DNA from: Candidatus Methylaffinis lahnbergensis
Lineage (GTDB): Bacteria > Pseudomonadota > Alphaproteobacteria > Rhizobiales > Beijerinckiaceae
Direction: 5' to 3'
Assembly: GCA_002890675.1 (NCBI GenBank)
Contig: PEFW01000005.1
Coordinates: 21,341-85,340, forward strand
Length of the DNA: 64,000 nucleotides
The notes beneath the pieces were generated by a model that made no database searches, had not been told where the DNA came from, and was given only the letters and a program-made list of their open reading frames with translations. Each line of letters begins with the position of its first letter. Position 1 is the stretch's first letter. This document shows, piece by piece, positions 1 through 9,042 of the stretch. A program made the position numbers and the translations under genes.

Positions 1-595
1 CACGGCGGCCAAGCCGGGCGAGTTGGCGCGAAACGGGCGCCCGCACAGCCTTGTGTCCGCCAAGCTTGGCGAGGAATGGGGCGTTGGGACGCGAACCGGC
101 GAGCTTGAGAAAACAAGCGATGCAATTGGCGCGCTCCGGGTCCGGCCCTTCGCATAGGGTCCCTCCCGCGCTCTCAAGCTGGTTATTGTAGCAAAACCCG
201 AAAAAATCGGTCAGTGTCGCAAACACCGGAATGTTCATCCGCCGCGCCACCTCGAGCAATGCCGTCGTGTGGCTGATCAGATGGCAGACATGAATGACAT
301 CGGGCCGCAGCTGGCGAAGCAGACGCTCATGAAGATGGCGCAGGGCGGGCTGCTCGTAGCTGTCGCGAACGCAGCGGTTCGGGAAAAGATTCTTGTCGAT
401 CGAGACGACGCGGACGCCTTCATGGATATAGTCTTCGATAACGTTCCTTTGGCCCGGTTCGCCGGCCAATGTCGCCGATACCACGACAGGTTCATGGCCG
501 GCCGCGGCCAGTTCCTTTGCAAGGGCCAGGGTATAGGCCTCCGTGCCGTAAAAATGGCGCGGGAAAAAGCAATGAACGTAGAGCGCGATTTTCAT
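1..595 (-). CDS. GT4 glycosyltransferase, N-terminal part (runs off window)
   Basis: This frame opens with ATG at 595 and stays open to the window edge, so only about 198 N-terminal residues are visible. The start, MKIALYVHCFFPRHFYGTEA, is the usual beginning of a GT4 (GT-B fold) retaining glycosyltransferase: a first beta strand followed by a loop with a Gly/Thr-Glu motif that contacts the acceptor. Further on, RPDVIHVCHL is the typical strand before the central part of the N-terminal Rossmann domain. The donor-binding C-terminal half lies outside. Its ATG overlaps the TGA of the upstream epimerase gene (ATGA, 592-595), so the two are probably translationally coupled in the polysaccharide operon. 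Donor and acceptor sugars cannot be told from this part. Confidence 0.85.
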   Translation of the reverse strand, partial: MKIALYVHCFFPRHFYGTEAYTLALAKELAAAGHEPVVVSATLAGEPGQRNVIEDYIHEGVRVVSIDKNLFPNRCVRDSYEQPALRHLHERLLRQLRPDVIHVCHLISHTTALLEVARRMNIPVFATLTDFFGFCYNNQLESAGGTLCEGPDPERANCIACFLKLAGSRPNAPFLAKLGGHKAVRAPVSRQLARLGRR

Positions 596-1518
596 GTTAC
601 AGCTTTGGCCATGCTTGCGAGGGTTATTGCGACGCCTTCCTCGAAGGAAACGCACGCCGACCAGCCGAGCTCGGCCCTAGCTTTGGCCGAATCGAGCACC
701 GAGACCGGCACGTCGAATGGTCTTCCCGGCTCGCGCTCGACCATGATCGGCTTGGCCAAGAGCTTCTGAAGAACGGTAACGATGTCGTTCAGCGAACGGC
801 CTTCCCCGCTGCCGATGTTGAGCGCTGCGGAGGACACTTCGGTGTGCCCGCCGCGCAGCACCGCTTTCACGGCGTCGTCGATATAAACGTAGTCGCGCAC
901 GATCGCGCCGTCGCCAAACATGCGGATCGGCGCGCCCGCGAGCGCCTGCTTACTGAAATGAGAGACGGCGCCAAAAAGCCGTTGAGTTTCCTGTCCCGGG
1001 CCAAACAGATTTCCGATCCTGAGCGACACCGGCCGAATGGCGCCAAATGAGGTAAAAAGATCGAGATAGGCTTCGACCGACAGTTTTGACACGCCATAGG
1101 CGGACAACGGCCTCAGCGGATGCTCCTCCGACGCCGGCGCCTTAACGAGCCGCCCGTAGACCGTTCCACCGGAGGACGCGAATACGAACCGCGGACTTGT
1201 TCCACGCTCGACGCTTTCGAGCAAGCGCAAGGACCCAACAATGTTGATCCGTGCGTCCTCGGAAGGCGCTTGATTTGAATCGGCGGGGATCGTCGACCAG
1301 CTCAAATGATAGATTGTATCGACGCCGCGCAGGATTGCGGCCAGCGGCGCGGCCGGATCGGCGAGATCGGCCTGCCGCCAGATCAGGCGCGGATGTGGCG
1401 CAAAGGGGCAGGTTTTGCGGCCGGTCGCGACCACGCTTTCGCCCGCGGCCAAAAGAGCCGGGACGAGGGCTCGGCCGAGAAAGCCGCTGGCGCCGGTAAC
1501 GAGCGCTCTCACCGTCAT
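592..1518 (-). CDS. NAD-dependent sugar epimerase/dehydratase (extended SDR)
   Basis: A 308-residue protein with the extended-SDR pattern of UDP-glucose 4-epimerase-like enzymes. The NAD-binding motif GASGFLG lies near residue 8, the active-site strand FASSGGTVYG near residues 113-122, the catalytic YGVSK tyrosine/lysine near residue 141, and LRIGNLFGPGQ follows in the substrate-binding half. The family acts in the cytoplasm on nucleotide-activated sugars, and here it probably supplies or modifies a donor for the flanking glycosyltransferases. It lies 14 bases after the preceding GT4 gene and overlaps the next one by ATGA. The exact reaction (epimerase, dehydratase or reductase) cannot be settled from sequence alone. 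Confidence 0.85.
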   Translation of the reverse strand: MTVRALVTGASGFLGRALVPALLAAGESVVATGRKTCPFAPHPRLIWRQADLADPAAPLAAILRGVDTIYHLSWSTIPADSNQAPSEDARINIVGSLRLLESVERGTSPRFVFASSGGTVYGRLVKAPASEEHPLRPLSAYGVSKLSVEAYLDLFTSFGAIRPVSLRIGNLFGPGQETQRLFGAVSHFSKQALAGAPIRMFGDGAIVRDYVYIDDAVKAVLRGGHTEVSSAALNIGSGEGRSLNDIVTVLQKLLAKPIMVEREPGRPFDVPVSVLDSAKARAELGWSACVSFEEGVAITLASMAKAVT

Positions 1519-1532
1519 AATCGTGGCACTCG

Positions 1533-3308
1533 TTAAATGGGAAAATGAACCGCGTCTGGAAGCCTGCTTAGAATTTCGACCACTCGCGGGGCAAGGTCGC
1601 GGTAGAGCTGGAAATAGCGGATTGCCATATCCTCCACCGAAAACCGTTCAAGCGCGAGGGCGCGATTGCGTTCGCCCAAGGCCACGATCCGCGCTGGATC
1701 GTCGAGAAGCGCGGCGACGATTTTAGCCGTTTCGGCGAGAGAGGCGCCGAGCGTCTCCACGCCGCCAAGAATTTCGGGGATGGCGCCAACATTGTACCCC
1801 GCGACCGCCAATCCGGCACTCATCGCAAACGGAACCACCTGACCAAAGCTCTCTTGCCACACCGGCGCGACAAAGGTCCTGAACCTTGCGAATTGCGCCG
1901 GGAGCTCCTCATAGGGCACATAGCCGGTAAACTCAAATTGCGAAAGTCGCCCTTCTTGTTCGACGCGCGACCGGAAATGCGCGAACAAGGATCCATCGCC
2001 GATGATGACGATGCGTGTTGTTGGCCGTCTTTCGGCAATCGCCAGGAATAATTCGATTGCATCGGCGTCGAGCTTGTCGCTTTCAAGCCTGTAAATCATT
2101 CCGATTGTATCGAACGCATGGGGATCGATGACGGCCGGCGGCGCGAAGCGGTCAAGTTCGATGCCGGGATGGATAACGCTAGCCGGAACGGCCGAGCCGA
2201 ATTGGTCAAGAACGCTGTGCGATACGAAGACATTGCGATCGACCCGAACGCCTGCGAAGGGAGCAACCGGCGTATTGATGTTTTGCAATATCGGACATCC
2301 GAATTCAGCCGCGATCTCGAAAATCGTTTTGTACCAAGGTTCGTCCACGTCGCCCCAATAATGGACATGCACGATGTGCGGCCGGAAGCGGCTGAATATA
2401 CATCGCACAAGATGACGGGAATTGGGTTTTGGCACGACATCGATCGCCATGCCGTCGTGAGAACCATGGGCAGGCAAGGCGGATGTCACGACCGTCATTT
2501 CGAAGCGGTGCCCAAGATGGTTGTGAAGATCGACGATAAGCTGCGTTGAGCCTCCGATCCAAACATTCGCAATCGCGTGCAGAACTCTCGGCCGCCGGGC
2601 AAGAGCGAGCCTCTGGCGGGGCTCGACTCGATAGACGGCGGGTGGGAAAAAACCGAATGAGCGCCGCAAATGTCCCGCGAACGCGGGAAAATCCACTCTG
2701 CGCATAAAGACGCTCCGCGAGGAATCGAAAACCAGCCGTTCGCTGCGAAAACGCGCGTCCTTGATGCGACGGCCGGTCTCACGCCAATGCAAGATTAGAG
2801 CCGCGAGTTTGAGCGGAAACCGCAAAATCCTCGCCAGCCGGCGAAGCCCAGTTCGCGCCAAGGAGCCCGCCCGCAGCAACGGTTCGAGACGCGCCAGCCG
2901 CGCGTCGAGTTCGGCTAAATGATCTTGCATCATGAAAAGACTACGGGTGATCGCCACCCACTCGTCGCGCGCCGCCGATTCATCGGTACCGGCACCAGCC
3001 GGTAGATGGGACAGGCCAGGGCCTTCTGACGATACGGGTTGCACCCAGGCCGGCACGGCCGGTCTTTCGCAGGCCGGCTTCCCGGCAACGAACGCCGGCG
3101 CCTCTTTTGCTTCGGGATTCACGGCAGATCCGTCCAATGCTGCTCCACGAAGCTCCGGACCGCCAATCCGATCGCAAATCAGCCGCCCGTCGAATGTCCC
3201 TGGGACCATAACGCCAGATAACGCTCTTTTTTCAAACCCGGCAACGAATCGGTAGTGGGTCAGTTCAAATTTGGTCTGCGCTGCGCCAGGAGCGGGCATA
3301 TCGCTCAT
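1533..3308 (-). CDS. GT4 glycosyltransferase with long N-terminal extension
   Basis: About 591 residues from ATG 3308. Earlier in-frame starts at 3356 and 3377 would overlap the upstream PLD-like gene; none has a convincing ribosome-binding site, so the start is uncertain. The first ~215 residues are a Pro/Ala-rich segment plus a helical stretch without a recognised domain. From RVLHAIANVWIGGS onward it is a GT-B glycosyltransferase: an HIVHVHYWG strand, then IGMIYRLESDK at the start of the donor domain, and IIGDGS. The GT4 donor motif EX7E appears as ESFGQVVPF, so the first Glu is kept and the second is Phe. That is unusual and may affect nucleotide-sugar binding or catalysis. It belongs to the minus-strand polysaccharide operon. 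Confidence 0.8.
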   Translation of the reverse strand: MSDMPAPGAAQTKFELTHYRFVAGFEKRALSGVMVPGTFDGRLICDRIGGPELRGAALDGSAVNPEAKEAPAFVAGKPACERPAVPAWVQPVSSEGPGLSHLPAGAGTDESAARDEWVAITRSLFMMQDHLAELDARLARLEPLLRAGSLARTGLRRLARILRFPLKLAALILHWRETGRRIKDARFRSERLVFDSSRSVFMRRVDFPAFAGHLRRSFGFFPPAVYRVEPRQRLALARRPRVLHAIANVWIGGSTQLIVDLHNHLGHRFEMTVVTSALPAHGSHDGMAIDVVPKPNSRHLVRCIFSRFRPHIVHVHYWGDVDEPWYKTIFEIAAEFGCPILQNINTPVAPFAGVRVDRNVFVSHSVLDQFGSAVPASVIHPGIELDRFAPPAVIDPHAFDTIGMIYRLESDKLDADAIELFLAIAERRPTTRIVIIGDGSLFAHFRSRVEQEGRLSQFEFTGYVPYEELPAQFARFRTFVAPVWQESFGQVVPFAMSAGLAVAGYNVGAIPEILGGVETLGASLAETAKIVAALLDDPARIVALGERNRALALERFSVEDMAIRYFQLYRDLAPRVVEILSRLPDAVHFPI

Positions 3309-3342
3309 GGTGATGCAATGAGTTTCCGAATGTGGTATGCTT

Positions 3343-3849
3343 TTATTTCTGGCCATATCCAAGCCAGATAACGACATCGAGTTCAGCGAGGTTCTGCGCA
3401 GGGTGATCAGGATTTTGAAGTAGGGAGAACCGTAGTTTCTTAGCTAAATCAACATAGCGAACCCCGTCGCTCGCCTTTCGTGGCGCTTTGAACCCAACAG
3501 CTTGGAGATAAGCTTCAACGGGCTTATTCCATACCGGGTATTCTTTGGGGAACCTCAAGCAAAGCATCTCGGACAGGAAGGCCTTCCGTGTCGGCACCCT
3601 TTCTTCCCGGAGCCTATCAATTTCTTCGACAACAATGTCGTCCCGATCGTCGTCCTTGGCTGATCTTGCAAAACCTGGGCCCGTAAATCGATCATTGAGC
3701 TCATCGCTCCAATAGCATGGTAAATCTTTATAAAACTGCCCGGAGCTTATCTCACCCTTAGCGCATCGACGGAACAAGCGCATTAGGCCCGTCTGCTGCC
3801 CTTTGTACGCGTGGAGCTGGTCACGCCGATTGGCAATTTTCTTTTTCAT
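3343..3849 (-). pseudogene. PLD-like gene, downstream part after in-frame stop
   Basis: This 168-residue frame starts at an internal Met (MKKKIANRRDQL) and is exactly in frame with the PLD-like ORF at 3949-4431. Translating the 99 bases between them gives an uninterrupted, hydrophilic Gly/Ser-rich linker, so only the TAA at 3949-3951 separates the two parts. This half carries no motif I recognise; it is charged and ends in a Trp-containing stretch (DVVIWLGYGQK). The most economical reading is the C-terminal region of a PLD-like protein split by one nonsense change. Base composition is lower in GC than in the flanking glycosyltransferase genes, which fits acquisition by transfer. It could also be made separately by re-initiation, but no ribosome-binding site supports that. 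Confidence 0.6.
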
Positions 3850-3948
3850 TCCAGGCGGTTTCGGTAGAGTGAATGAAACTAGTGGTATCGCGTCCTGTCC
3901 CTCCTTTTTTGCTCCGCCGCCTTGGGAACCGCCCGTTGAAGAGGCTTC

Positions 3949-4431
3949 TTAATATTTATTCAGCCAATCCTCCGAGACCACCAACGACTGGGCTTCAATC
4001 TTCTTTACCCACTGTTTCGCAATGGCATAGTCGGCTGCTGACAGCGGGCAATACACGATCGCTTCATAGTTTGTCTCGAACGCGGCCCGAGTTAAGTTGG
4101 ACGAGCCAATGATCGCAAAGGAGCGACCGGTGTTCTCTTTCCAAAACACTGCCTTCGGATGAAATCCGTCGATCCGATCGGCCGCCATGAATTGGCATTT
4201 CCGTTTCGAAGGCAACCATCCCATTACTTTTTCACAGGCGCCCTTTTTAGTAATGCCAAAATCCTTTCCTATGATTATCCGAAAACTTCGGCAATCGGAA
4301 TTTAGCTTCAGAGAATCATCCCATTCTGTCAGAAATGCCGTTACAATAAATAGCTCAATTGCATTTTGAAAAACCCGTTTATACAAGCCGGATAGTTCCC
4401 CATCGCTATCTTGGCTGAGCATCAATTTCAT
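3949..4431 (-). pseudogene. PLD-like (HKD superfamily) protein, N-terminal part ending at premature TAA
   Basis: About 160 residues from ATG 4431, which has a good ribosome-binding site (GGAG, 5 bases upstream); a GTG at 4455 is a weaker alternative. It contains one phospholipase-D-type catalytic half-motif: HPKAVFW followed about 15 residues later by IIGSSNLTRAAFETNYEA, matching HxK(x)n-GSxN. Proteins with a single such motif usually act as dimers on phosphodiesters, often as nucleases of defence or repair systems. The frame stops at TAA 3949-3951 and continues open in the same frame to 3343. It sits among same-strand glycosyltransferase genes but has no evident part in polysaccharide synthesis. 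Confidence 0.65.
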
Positions 4432-4503
4432 TTCTTCTCCGATACTAGCTAGCACTATGGACCCGCCCTTATTACGGGACGAATCGAAACGAATTGCTTC
4501 CTT

Positions 4504-6549
4504 TCAGGCAAGCGCAGCCGAAAGGCTGACGAGCGAGAGACCGGTATGAAAGAAAGGATCGTCTCGCAAACGGTCGGCCCAGCGTTGGCGGAAGTAGGCG
4601 CGCTCGGCCGCGTGTTTGTCGAGACGCCGAAACGTCGCCTTGCCGCGGCTTGCCGATTCGAAATGCACGACACGCGCGAATGGCGTCCACAGGGCGGCGA
4701 ATCCGAGTTCATCGAGCCGCAGGCAAAGGTCTATGTCGTTGTATTCCACCGGGAGACGAGCATCAAACCCGCCGGCGGCCGCAAATTTCGCCCGCTCTAC
4801 GGCAAGACACGCTCCGGTAACCGCCGATGCCTCGTGCAGGATAAGATTGCGGCCGAGCCAGCCCGGCTCGCCATCGCGGCGCCCGGCATCGAAATGCCCG
4901 GCGCCCTCGCCAATCCCGAGGACCACACCGGCGTGTTGGATTCGCCCGTCCGGATAAAGGAGCTTGCAGCCGACAGCGCCAACCTGCGGGTCGATCGCCC
5001 GTTCGGCAAGCTCGCGGAGCCATTCGGCCTCAATGATTTCCATGTCGTTATTCAAGAAAACGAGGACATCGCCCCGCGCCTTTGCGGCGCCGAGATTGTT
5101 CAAGGCGGAGTAATTGAAAGGCTCGGGAGCATGCAGCAGCGTGACGCGCTCGTCCGTTTCGACCGATCGCAGCAGGCGGAGAGCCCGCGGCGCCGTGCTG
5201 CCATTGTCGACGATGACGAGATCGAGCCGCCCGAACCGGGTTTTCTCCAAAACACCGGTAATCGTCCGGCGCAAAAAATCCGCATTGTCGCGCGTCACCA
5301 TCACGATTGTCACGCTTGCTTCTTGCGCCCGCGCAGGGCGAGGATCGGCTGCCGCGGTTACGGCCTGCTCTCCGCGGCGTCTTTGTCTCGTTTGCACGAG
5401 AAAACGCCTGATATGGCGAACGTCTCGACGCCCCAGACCGCGGAGGACGTTTTGGACAAAGCCGGCCTCAAGGATAGGGACTTTCGTCAAGCCAATCCGG
5501 TGGCGCGCGTAGCCAAGCCTAGTCAACATCAATCGCCCAACATATGGCCTCGAGGCCTGCAAATGAGCGCTCCAATCCGGTTTGAATATTGGCGCCTCCG
5601 CCGTCTCCTCGTCGCAATAAAGCACCAAAGCATCCGGCGCCCTCTGGCTCGCCTCGATAAAACATGCGAGCGCATGGGGCGCGAGACGGTCGCTAAATTC
5701 CACGAAACCAACAAAATCCGCGTCTTCGCCATCAAGGTCCATCCGTTTGCCTTGTACCGCAAGCCGGGCGTCCTTGGTCAGCCAAGAATTGAGCCGGCCG
5801 TTAACCAAGACGTCGTCCGAGGTTCCAAGAATCGTGAGTGTCCAGCGCTCGTAGAGCTGGTCTCGAAGCGCCGCGATGGTTGCATCGATCGGGGCAGCCG
5901 TGGTCTCTGCTTCGAGGCGAACGAACAGCCTTGCCGCCGGCGCGCGCGCCCAGTCGCAGCGCGGGCTCTCGAATTCATCGAGGCGAGCAGCCACCGAGAG
6001 CCTGTCGCGATAGGCGGGCCATGCGGTCAAGGGCGCGCCTTGAATGGACCAGCGGAGATTTTCTTGGGCTTCCTTCCGCCACCCCAGAAGCCGGGTCCCG
6101 GCCGCACTTAAGAACCTGGCTCTGTTACCCGCCAATCCCATGCGCAGCAAAGCGAAACTCGATAAAGGTTCGATCTCCTCGATTGTAAAGCAAAAACGGC
6201 CAGGTTCGGAAACCGGCGATATCCACACCGCCGTGGCCTCCGCCGGAACAATGCCAAACCAATCCGCGCGCCCAAGAACAGGGCCAGGCAGCAATTGCCA
6301 GCCAATCTCCACCGAGCCTTCCCGGTAGCTTACCAACGGCCGCACCGGCCGGTCGTAAAGCCCGAGCCGGTAGCGCATCCGAAACCACCGTCCAGCCGCA
6401 AAAACCGAAATGGGCTCAATCGACAGCCACGGCCGCCCGTTTGCGGCAAGATAGTCTCCTGCGCTCCCCTCCACCCCGGAAACGGCGATCAGGCGGGCAG
6501 TTGGCGGGGCGCAATCGATGCTGGCCATCTTCTTGAATCTTTCCATCAA
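4504..6549 (-). CDS. GT2 glycosyltransferase (rhamnosyltransferase-like)
   Basis: A 681-residue cytoplasmic or membrane-associated protein. The C-terminal ~270 residues are a GT2 GT-A domain: VTIVMVTRDNADFLRRTI opens the fold, VIVDNGST is the first nucleotide-binding loop, VFLNNDMEII provides the DxD-equivalent (NND), and VEYNDIDLCLRLDELGF carries the catalytic acidic residues (the ED/DxD region of rhamnosyl- and galactofuranosyl-transferases). The first ~390 residues are not a recognised catalytic domain and may be a sugar- or protein-binding region that also mentions bank-like beta strands. It is followed 48-70 bases downstream by the split PLD-like gene. Donor and acceptor are unknown. Confidence 0.85.
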   Translation of the reverse strand: MMERFKKMASIDCAPPTARLIAVSGVEGSAGDYLAANGRPWLSIEPISVFAAGRWFRMRYRLGLYDRPVRPLVSYREGSVEIGWQLLPGPVLGRADWFGIVPAEATAVWISPVSEPGRFCFTIEEIEPLSSFALLRMGLAGNRARFLSAAGTRLLGWRKEAQENLRWSIQGAPLTAWPAYRDRLSVAARLDEFESPRCDWARAPAARLFVRLEAETTAAPIDATIAALRDQLYERWTLTILGTSDDVLVNGRLNSWLTKDARLAVQGKRMDLDGEDADFVGFVEFSDRLAPHALACFIEASQRAPDALVLYCDEETAEAPIFKPDWSAHLQASRPYVGRLMLTRLGYARHRIGLTKVPILEAGFVQNVLRGLGRRDVRHIRRFLVQTRQRRRGEQAVTAAADPRPARAQEASVTIVMVTRDNADFLRRTITGVLEKTRFGRLDLVIVDNGSTAPRALRLLRSVETDERVTLLHAPEPFNYSALNNLGAAKARGDVLVFLNNDMEIIEAEWLRELAERAIDPQVGAVGCKLLYPDGRIQHAGVVLGIGEGAGHFDAGRRDGEPGWLGRNLILHEASAVTGACLAVERAKFAAAGGFDARLPVEYNDIDLCLRLDELGFAALWTPFARVVHFESASRGKATFRRLDKHAAERAYFRQRWADRLRDDPFFHTGLSLVSLSAALA

Positions 6550-6654
6550 GGCGCTTCTCGATCGAATGGCTCATTCGATTGAAAACGAACCGCTCGAAAA
6601 CAAGAATTGGATCTGGACATTGTCGAATAATTGTTACAATTTTTCAACGGACTG

Positions 6655-7713
6655 CTACTCAAATTGATCCGCCGGACGCGGCGCAAGAACCCGGGCCACC
6701 TCGGCATAAACTTCGAGATCTTTTTCGATCAAGGCGCGCGCAGGGCGCATTTCACGCAATATTTCCGCAAGCCCAATCACCGTCTGGCTTGTGCGCCACG
6801 AAACGCCTTGAAGCCGATCCGGCAGGTCAAGTAGGGCGGCGACAAGACGGAGGAACGCGCCCGCATCGTCGCACACGCCAACCGCGTCCATCTCCGCCAG
6901 CGAATCGAGCGCGGAGGCGGTTTCCGGTTTCCGCGGAGGATCGAAGGCGTTCGGGGCGCCCAGTTGATAGACGATTGGATTGTATAGAACGGCGCGCAAC
7001 TCGTCGGATGGGCGCGACAGCAGGTCCTGCAGCGCCGTCAAATCGCTGAGATTGACATTGCAAAACGTCTTTGCACAGAGATGAACGGCTTGTCCAAGAA
7101 CGGCCGCTGCCGAATTCGCGCCGGAAAGCGATGCCCACTTCAAGATCAACAGCCGTTCGGACAGCTCCTCGAACGGCTCACGCAACAAAATCCCGGCCTT
7201 GAAGTTACGATCCCGGACCATCGGCTCCCACACGCGCCAAAAAATGCGGCCGGATGCGAACAGGGAGTTCGTGAACGAAATGGCGAATATCGACCTTGTG
7301 GTTTCTTCGGGAAGCAGCTCCAGGGATTTATAGGACATGTGAAATCGCGCGATCAGCGCATCATCCAGGCTGTGCGAGCGAAGCAATTGGGTCTCAACCC
7401 GCAAGAATTTCTGGTCAACGATTTGCGCCTCGTTGCGGCGCCGGTAGATGAGGATTTGGTTGTCGGCATCCCTGATTTCCAAATGTCCGGCGGCGGTCAC
7501 CCCGGGGCAATTATTTTCATCCACCACGAAACCGCAAACCCCGGTATTGTGGAGGCCTTGTTCCCGCAGCAGTGGACGCACCACGAAGGCGTCTATAACG
7601 ACATGATGTTCTGGACGGAGATGGATAACGACCTTCGGGGTCGTCGCCGGATTGTCGGGCATGACCCAACCGACGATCCGCGAACCCGTGTCCTCGTCGA
7701 TATGGAATAACAT
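6655..7713 (-). CDS. Hypothetical protein of the polysaccharide operon
   Basis: A 352-residue protein, soluble by eye (no signal peptide or membrane helix). The first ~80 residues look beta-rich (RIVGWVMPDN, VVIHLRPEHHVVIDAF, GVCGFVVDE), a pattern like the small beta domains attached to some polysaccharide glycosyltransferases. The rest is helical and Leu-rich. No catalytic motif is visible. It lies between the KpsE-like exporter gene (57 bases upstream) and the GT2 gene (about 105 bases downstream), all on the minus strand, so co-transcription and a role in assembling the same polysaccharide are likely. I do not recognise the family and assign no function. Confidence 0.75.
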   Translation of the reverse strand: MLFHIDEDTGSRIVGWVMPDNPATTPKVVIHLRPEHHVVIDAFVVRPLLREQGLHNTGVCGFVVDENNCPGVTAAGHLEIRDADNQILIYRRRNEAQIVDQKFLRVETQLLRSHSLDDALIARFHMSYKSLELLPEETTRSIFAISFTNSLFASGRIFWRVWEPMVRDRNFKAGILLREPFEELSERLLILKWASLSGANSAAAVLGQAVHLCAKTFCNVNLSDLTALQDLLSRPSDELRAVLYNPIVYQLGAPNAFDPPRKPETASALDSLAEMDAVGVCDDAGAFLRLVAALLDLPDRLQGVSWRTSQTVIGLAEILREMRPARALIEKDLEVYAEVARVLAPRPADQFE

Positions 7714-7769
7714 CGCCGTCCCGCGTTCCTATTCGCGGCGCCCGCGTGGTTTCCGCGATGCGCCGCCGC

Positions 7770-9005
7770 TCATCGTTCGATTTTGCGATCCCTAATCCCC
7801 GCGGCCGCGAGCAGCATGACGCTCCACAGCGAGAATGCGCATATCCCAGCGAAAGCGACCGATCGCGCGCGGCGCGGATATTCGGCGATTTCCGGTTTCT
7901 TCGGTTCGACGAAAAGCGCAAAATAGACATGCTGCCGCTCGGATTCCTGACGCGCGCGTTCGTAAGAGGCCTGAGCGACCTCCAAGAGTTTTTTCGAGAA
8001 GCGAGTTTCCAGCTCCTGCTTTTCGAATTGCGCGATGGATTGAGCCGCGGTTTTGGCGTTCTTCCGCTGACTCGTTAGAGCCTCGGTCAGCGAAGCGACC
8101 TTTGACCCGAGCGCCCGGATCTGATCGGAAAGAACTTTTTGCTGAGGCGCGTCGTCAGACAAAACCGTGCGGTTGGCGTCGCGGTCGCGCTCCAAAGACA
8201 ATTTCTCGCGCATGACGCCCAATAAGGTTTCCGCGGAACTCTTTATCGTTTGTTTCGGATCGACGGTTCCCTCCTGGTTGCGCACATCACGCATGGCAGT
8301 GAGCGCCGCCGAATAACGGAGGCTCGCGGTTTCCAATTCCTGTTCGGCCGAAAACATCGCGTCTTGGCGCTCCCGCATCGCGACACTGTCGATCATCTTT
8401 TCGGCGGAAACCGAGGCCGCGCGAGCCAGGGCGAGCGCATCTTCGGGGTTGAAGGCCAGGACCCGCACGAGCACGAGCCCCGAGACGCGGTCGACGCTGA
8501 CGCTTATCATTTCCCGCCAATAATGCCAGAGATCGTCGTCGCTCTTCGATGTATCGAAGCGCGACAGCCAATCCGCCTGATCCCGCGAAAATAGCGACCG
8601 CAACCAACCGTCCCGATCGAGTTCCCTGACAACATTGCGGCTTCGTAGGTAGTCCGCGGCCACGTAGGGGAGAGTCCCGTTTTCGCGGGTCCCAGATTTG
8701 CCGCCCTTGATCATCAGCGCAATATTGTCCTCGTCCGCGACGAGCTCCGTCGCCGATCTGACGCTAAATCGAAATTCCACGCTATATTTGCCGGCGGCAA
8801 TGAGACCGTAGTAGATATAAGCGCACAATACGGGCAGGACGACCAGGAGGGCGAATGACAAACCGTGCATTCGCCATGATCCGAACTGATCGATCGGGAC
8901 CGAGACGCGGCGCAGATCTTCCCGCAGGACAAAATGATCTTGCCCGGCTGATGGGTCTGCCGGAGAACGATCGGGGGCCCTGGCCTCAAGATGCGCTTCG
9001 TTCAT
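7770..9005 (-). CDS. KpsE/BexC/CtrB-like capsule export inner-membrane protein (copy 1)
   Basis: A 411-residue polysaccharide co-polymerase of the capsule-export type. A cytoplasmic N-terminal tail is followed by a membrane helix near residues 48-70 (LSFALLVVLPVLCAYIYYGL), a Wzz-like periplasmic domain beginning FRFSVRSATE, a long coiled-coil region rich in Arg, Glu and Gln (about residues 200-350), and a second membrane helix near residues 385-405 preceded by the Pro-rich loop VEPKKPEIAEYPRRA. KpsE-family proteins link the inner-membrane ABC transporter to the outer-membrane KpsD/Wza channel. It lies 37 bases after a paralogue. No tyrosine-kinase domain is attached. The ABC transporter (KpsM/T) is not in this window. 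Confidence 0.88.
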   Translation of the reverse strand: MNEAHLEARAPDRSPADPSAGQDHFVLREDLRRVSVPIDQFGSWRMHGLSFALLVVLPVLCAYIYYGLIAAGKYSVEFRFSVRSATELVADEDNIALMIKGGKSGTRENGTLPYVAADYLRSRNVVRELDRDGWLRSLFSRDQADWLSRFDTSKSDDDLWHYWREMISVSVDRVSGLVLVRVLAFNPEDALALARAASVSAEKMIDSVAMRERQDAMFSAEQELETASLRYSAALTAMRDVRNQEGTVDPKQTIKSSAETLLGVMREKLSLERDRDANRTVLSDDAPQQKVLSDQIRALGSKVASLTEALTSQRKNAKTAAQSIAQFEKQELETRFSKKLLEVAQASYERARQESERQHVYFALFVEPKKPEIAEYPRRARSVAFAGICAFSLWSVMLLAAAGIRDRKIER

Positions 9006-9042
9006 CGGAATGCCGCTCGAACCGCCGCCGTTACCTTGTTCT

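Noticed and set aside
3949..3951. Programmed readthrough of the TAA in the PLD-like gene
   Set aside because: No downstream stimulatory structure or C-A-type readthrough context was seen; a simple nonsense change or error is more economical.
4546..6111. A 521-residue open frame on the plus strand opposite the GT2 gene
   Set aside because: It has no family motif and skewed Arg/Pro/Ala content typical of antisense frames in GC-rich genes; the minus-strand GT2 has clear catalytic motifs.
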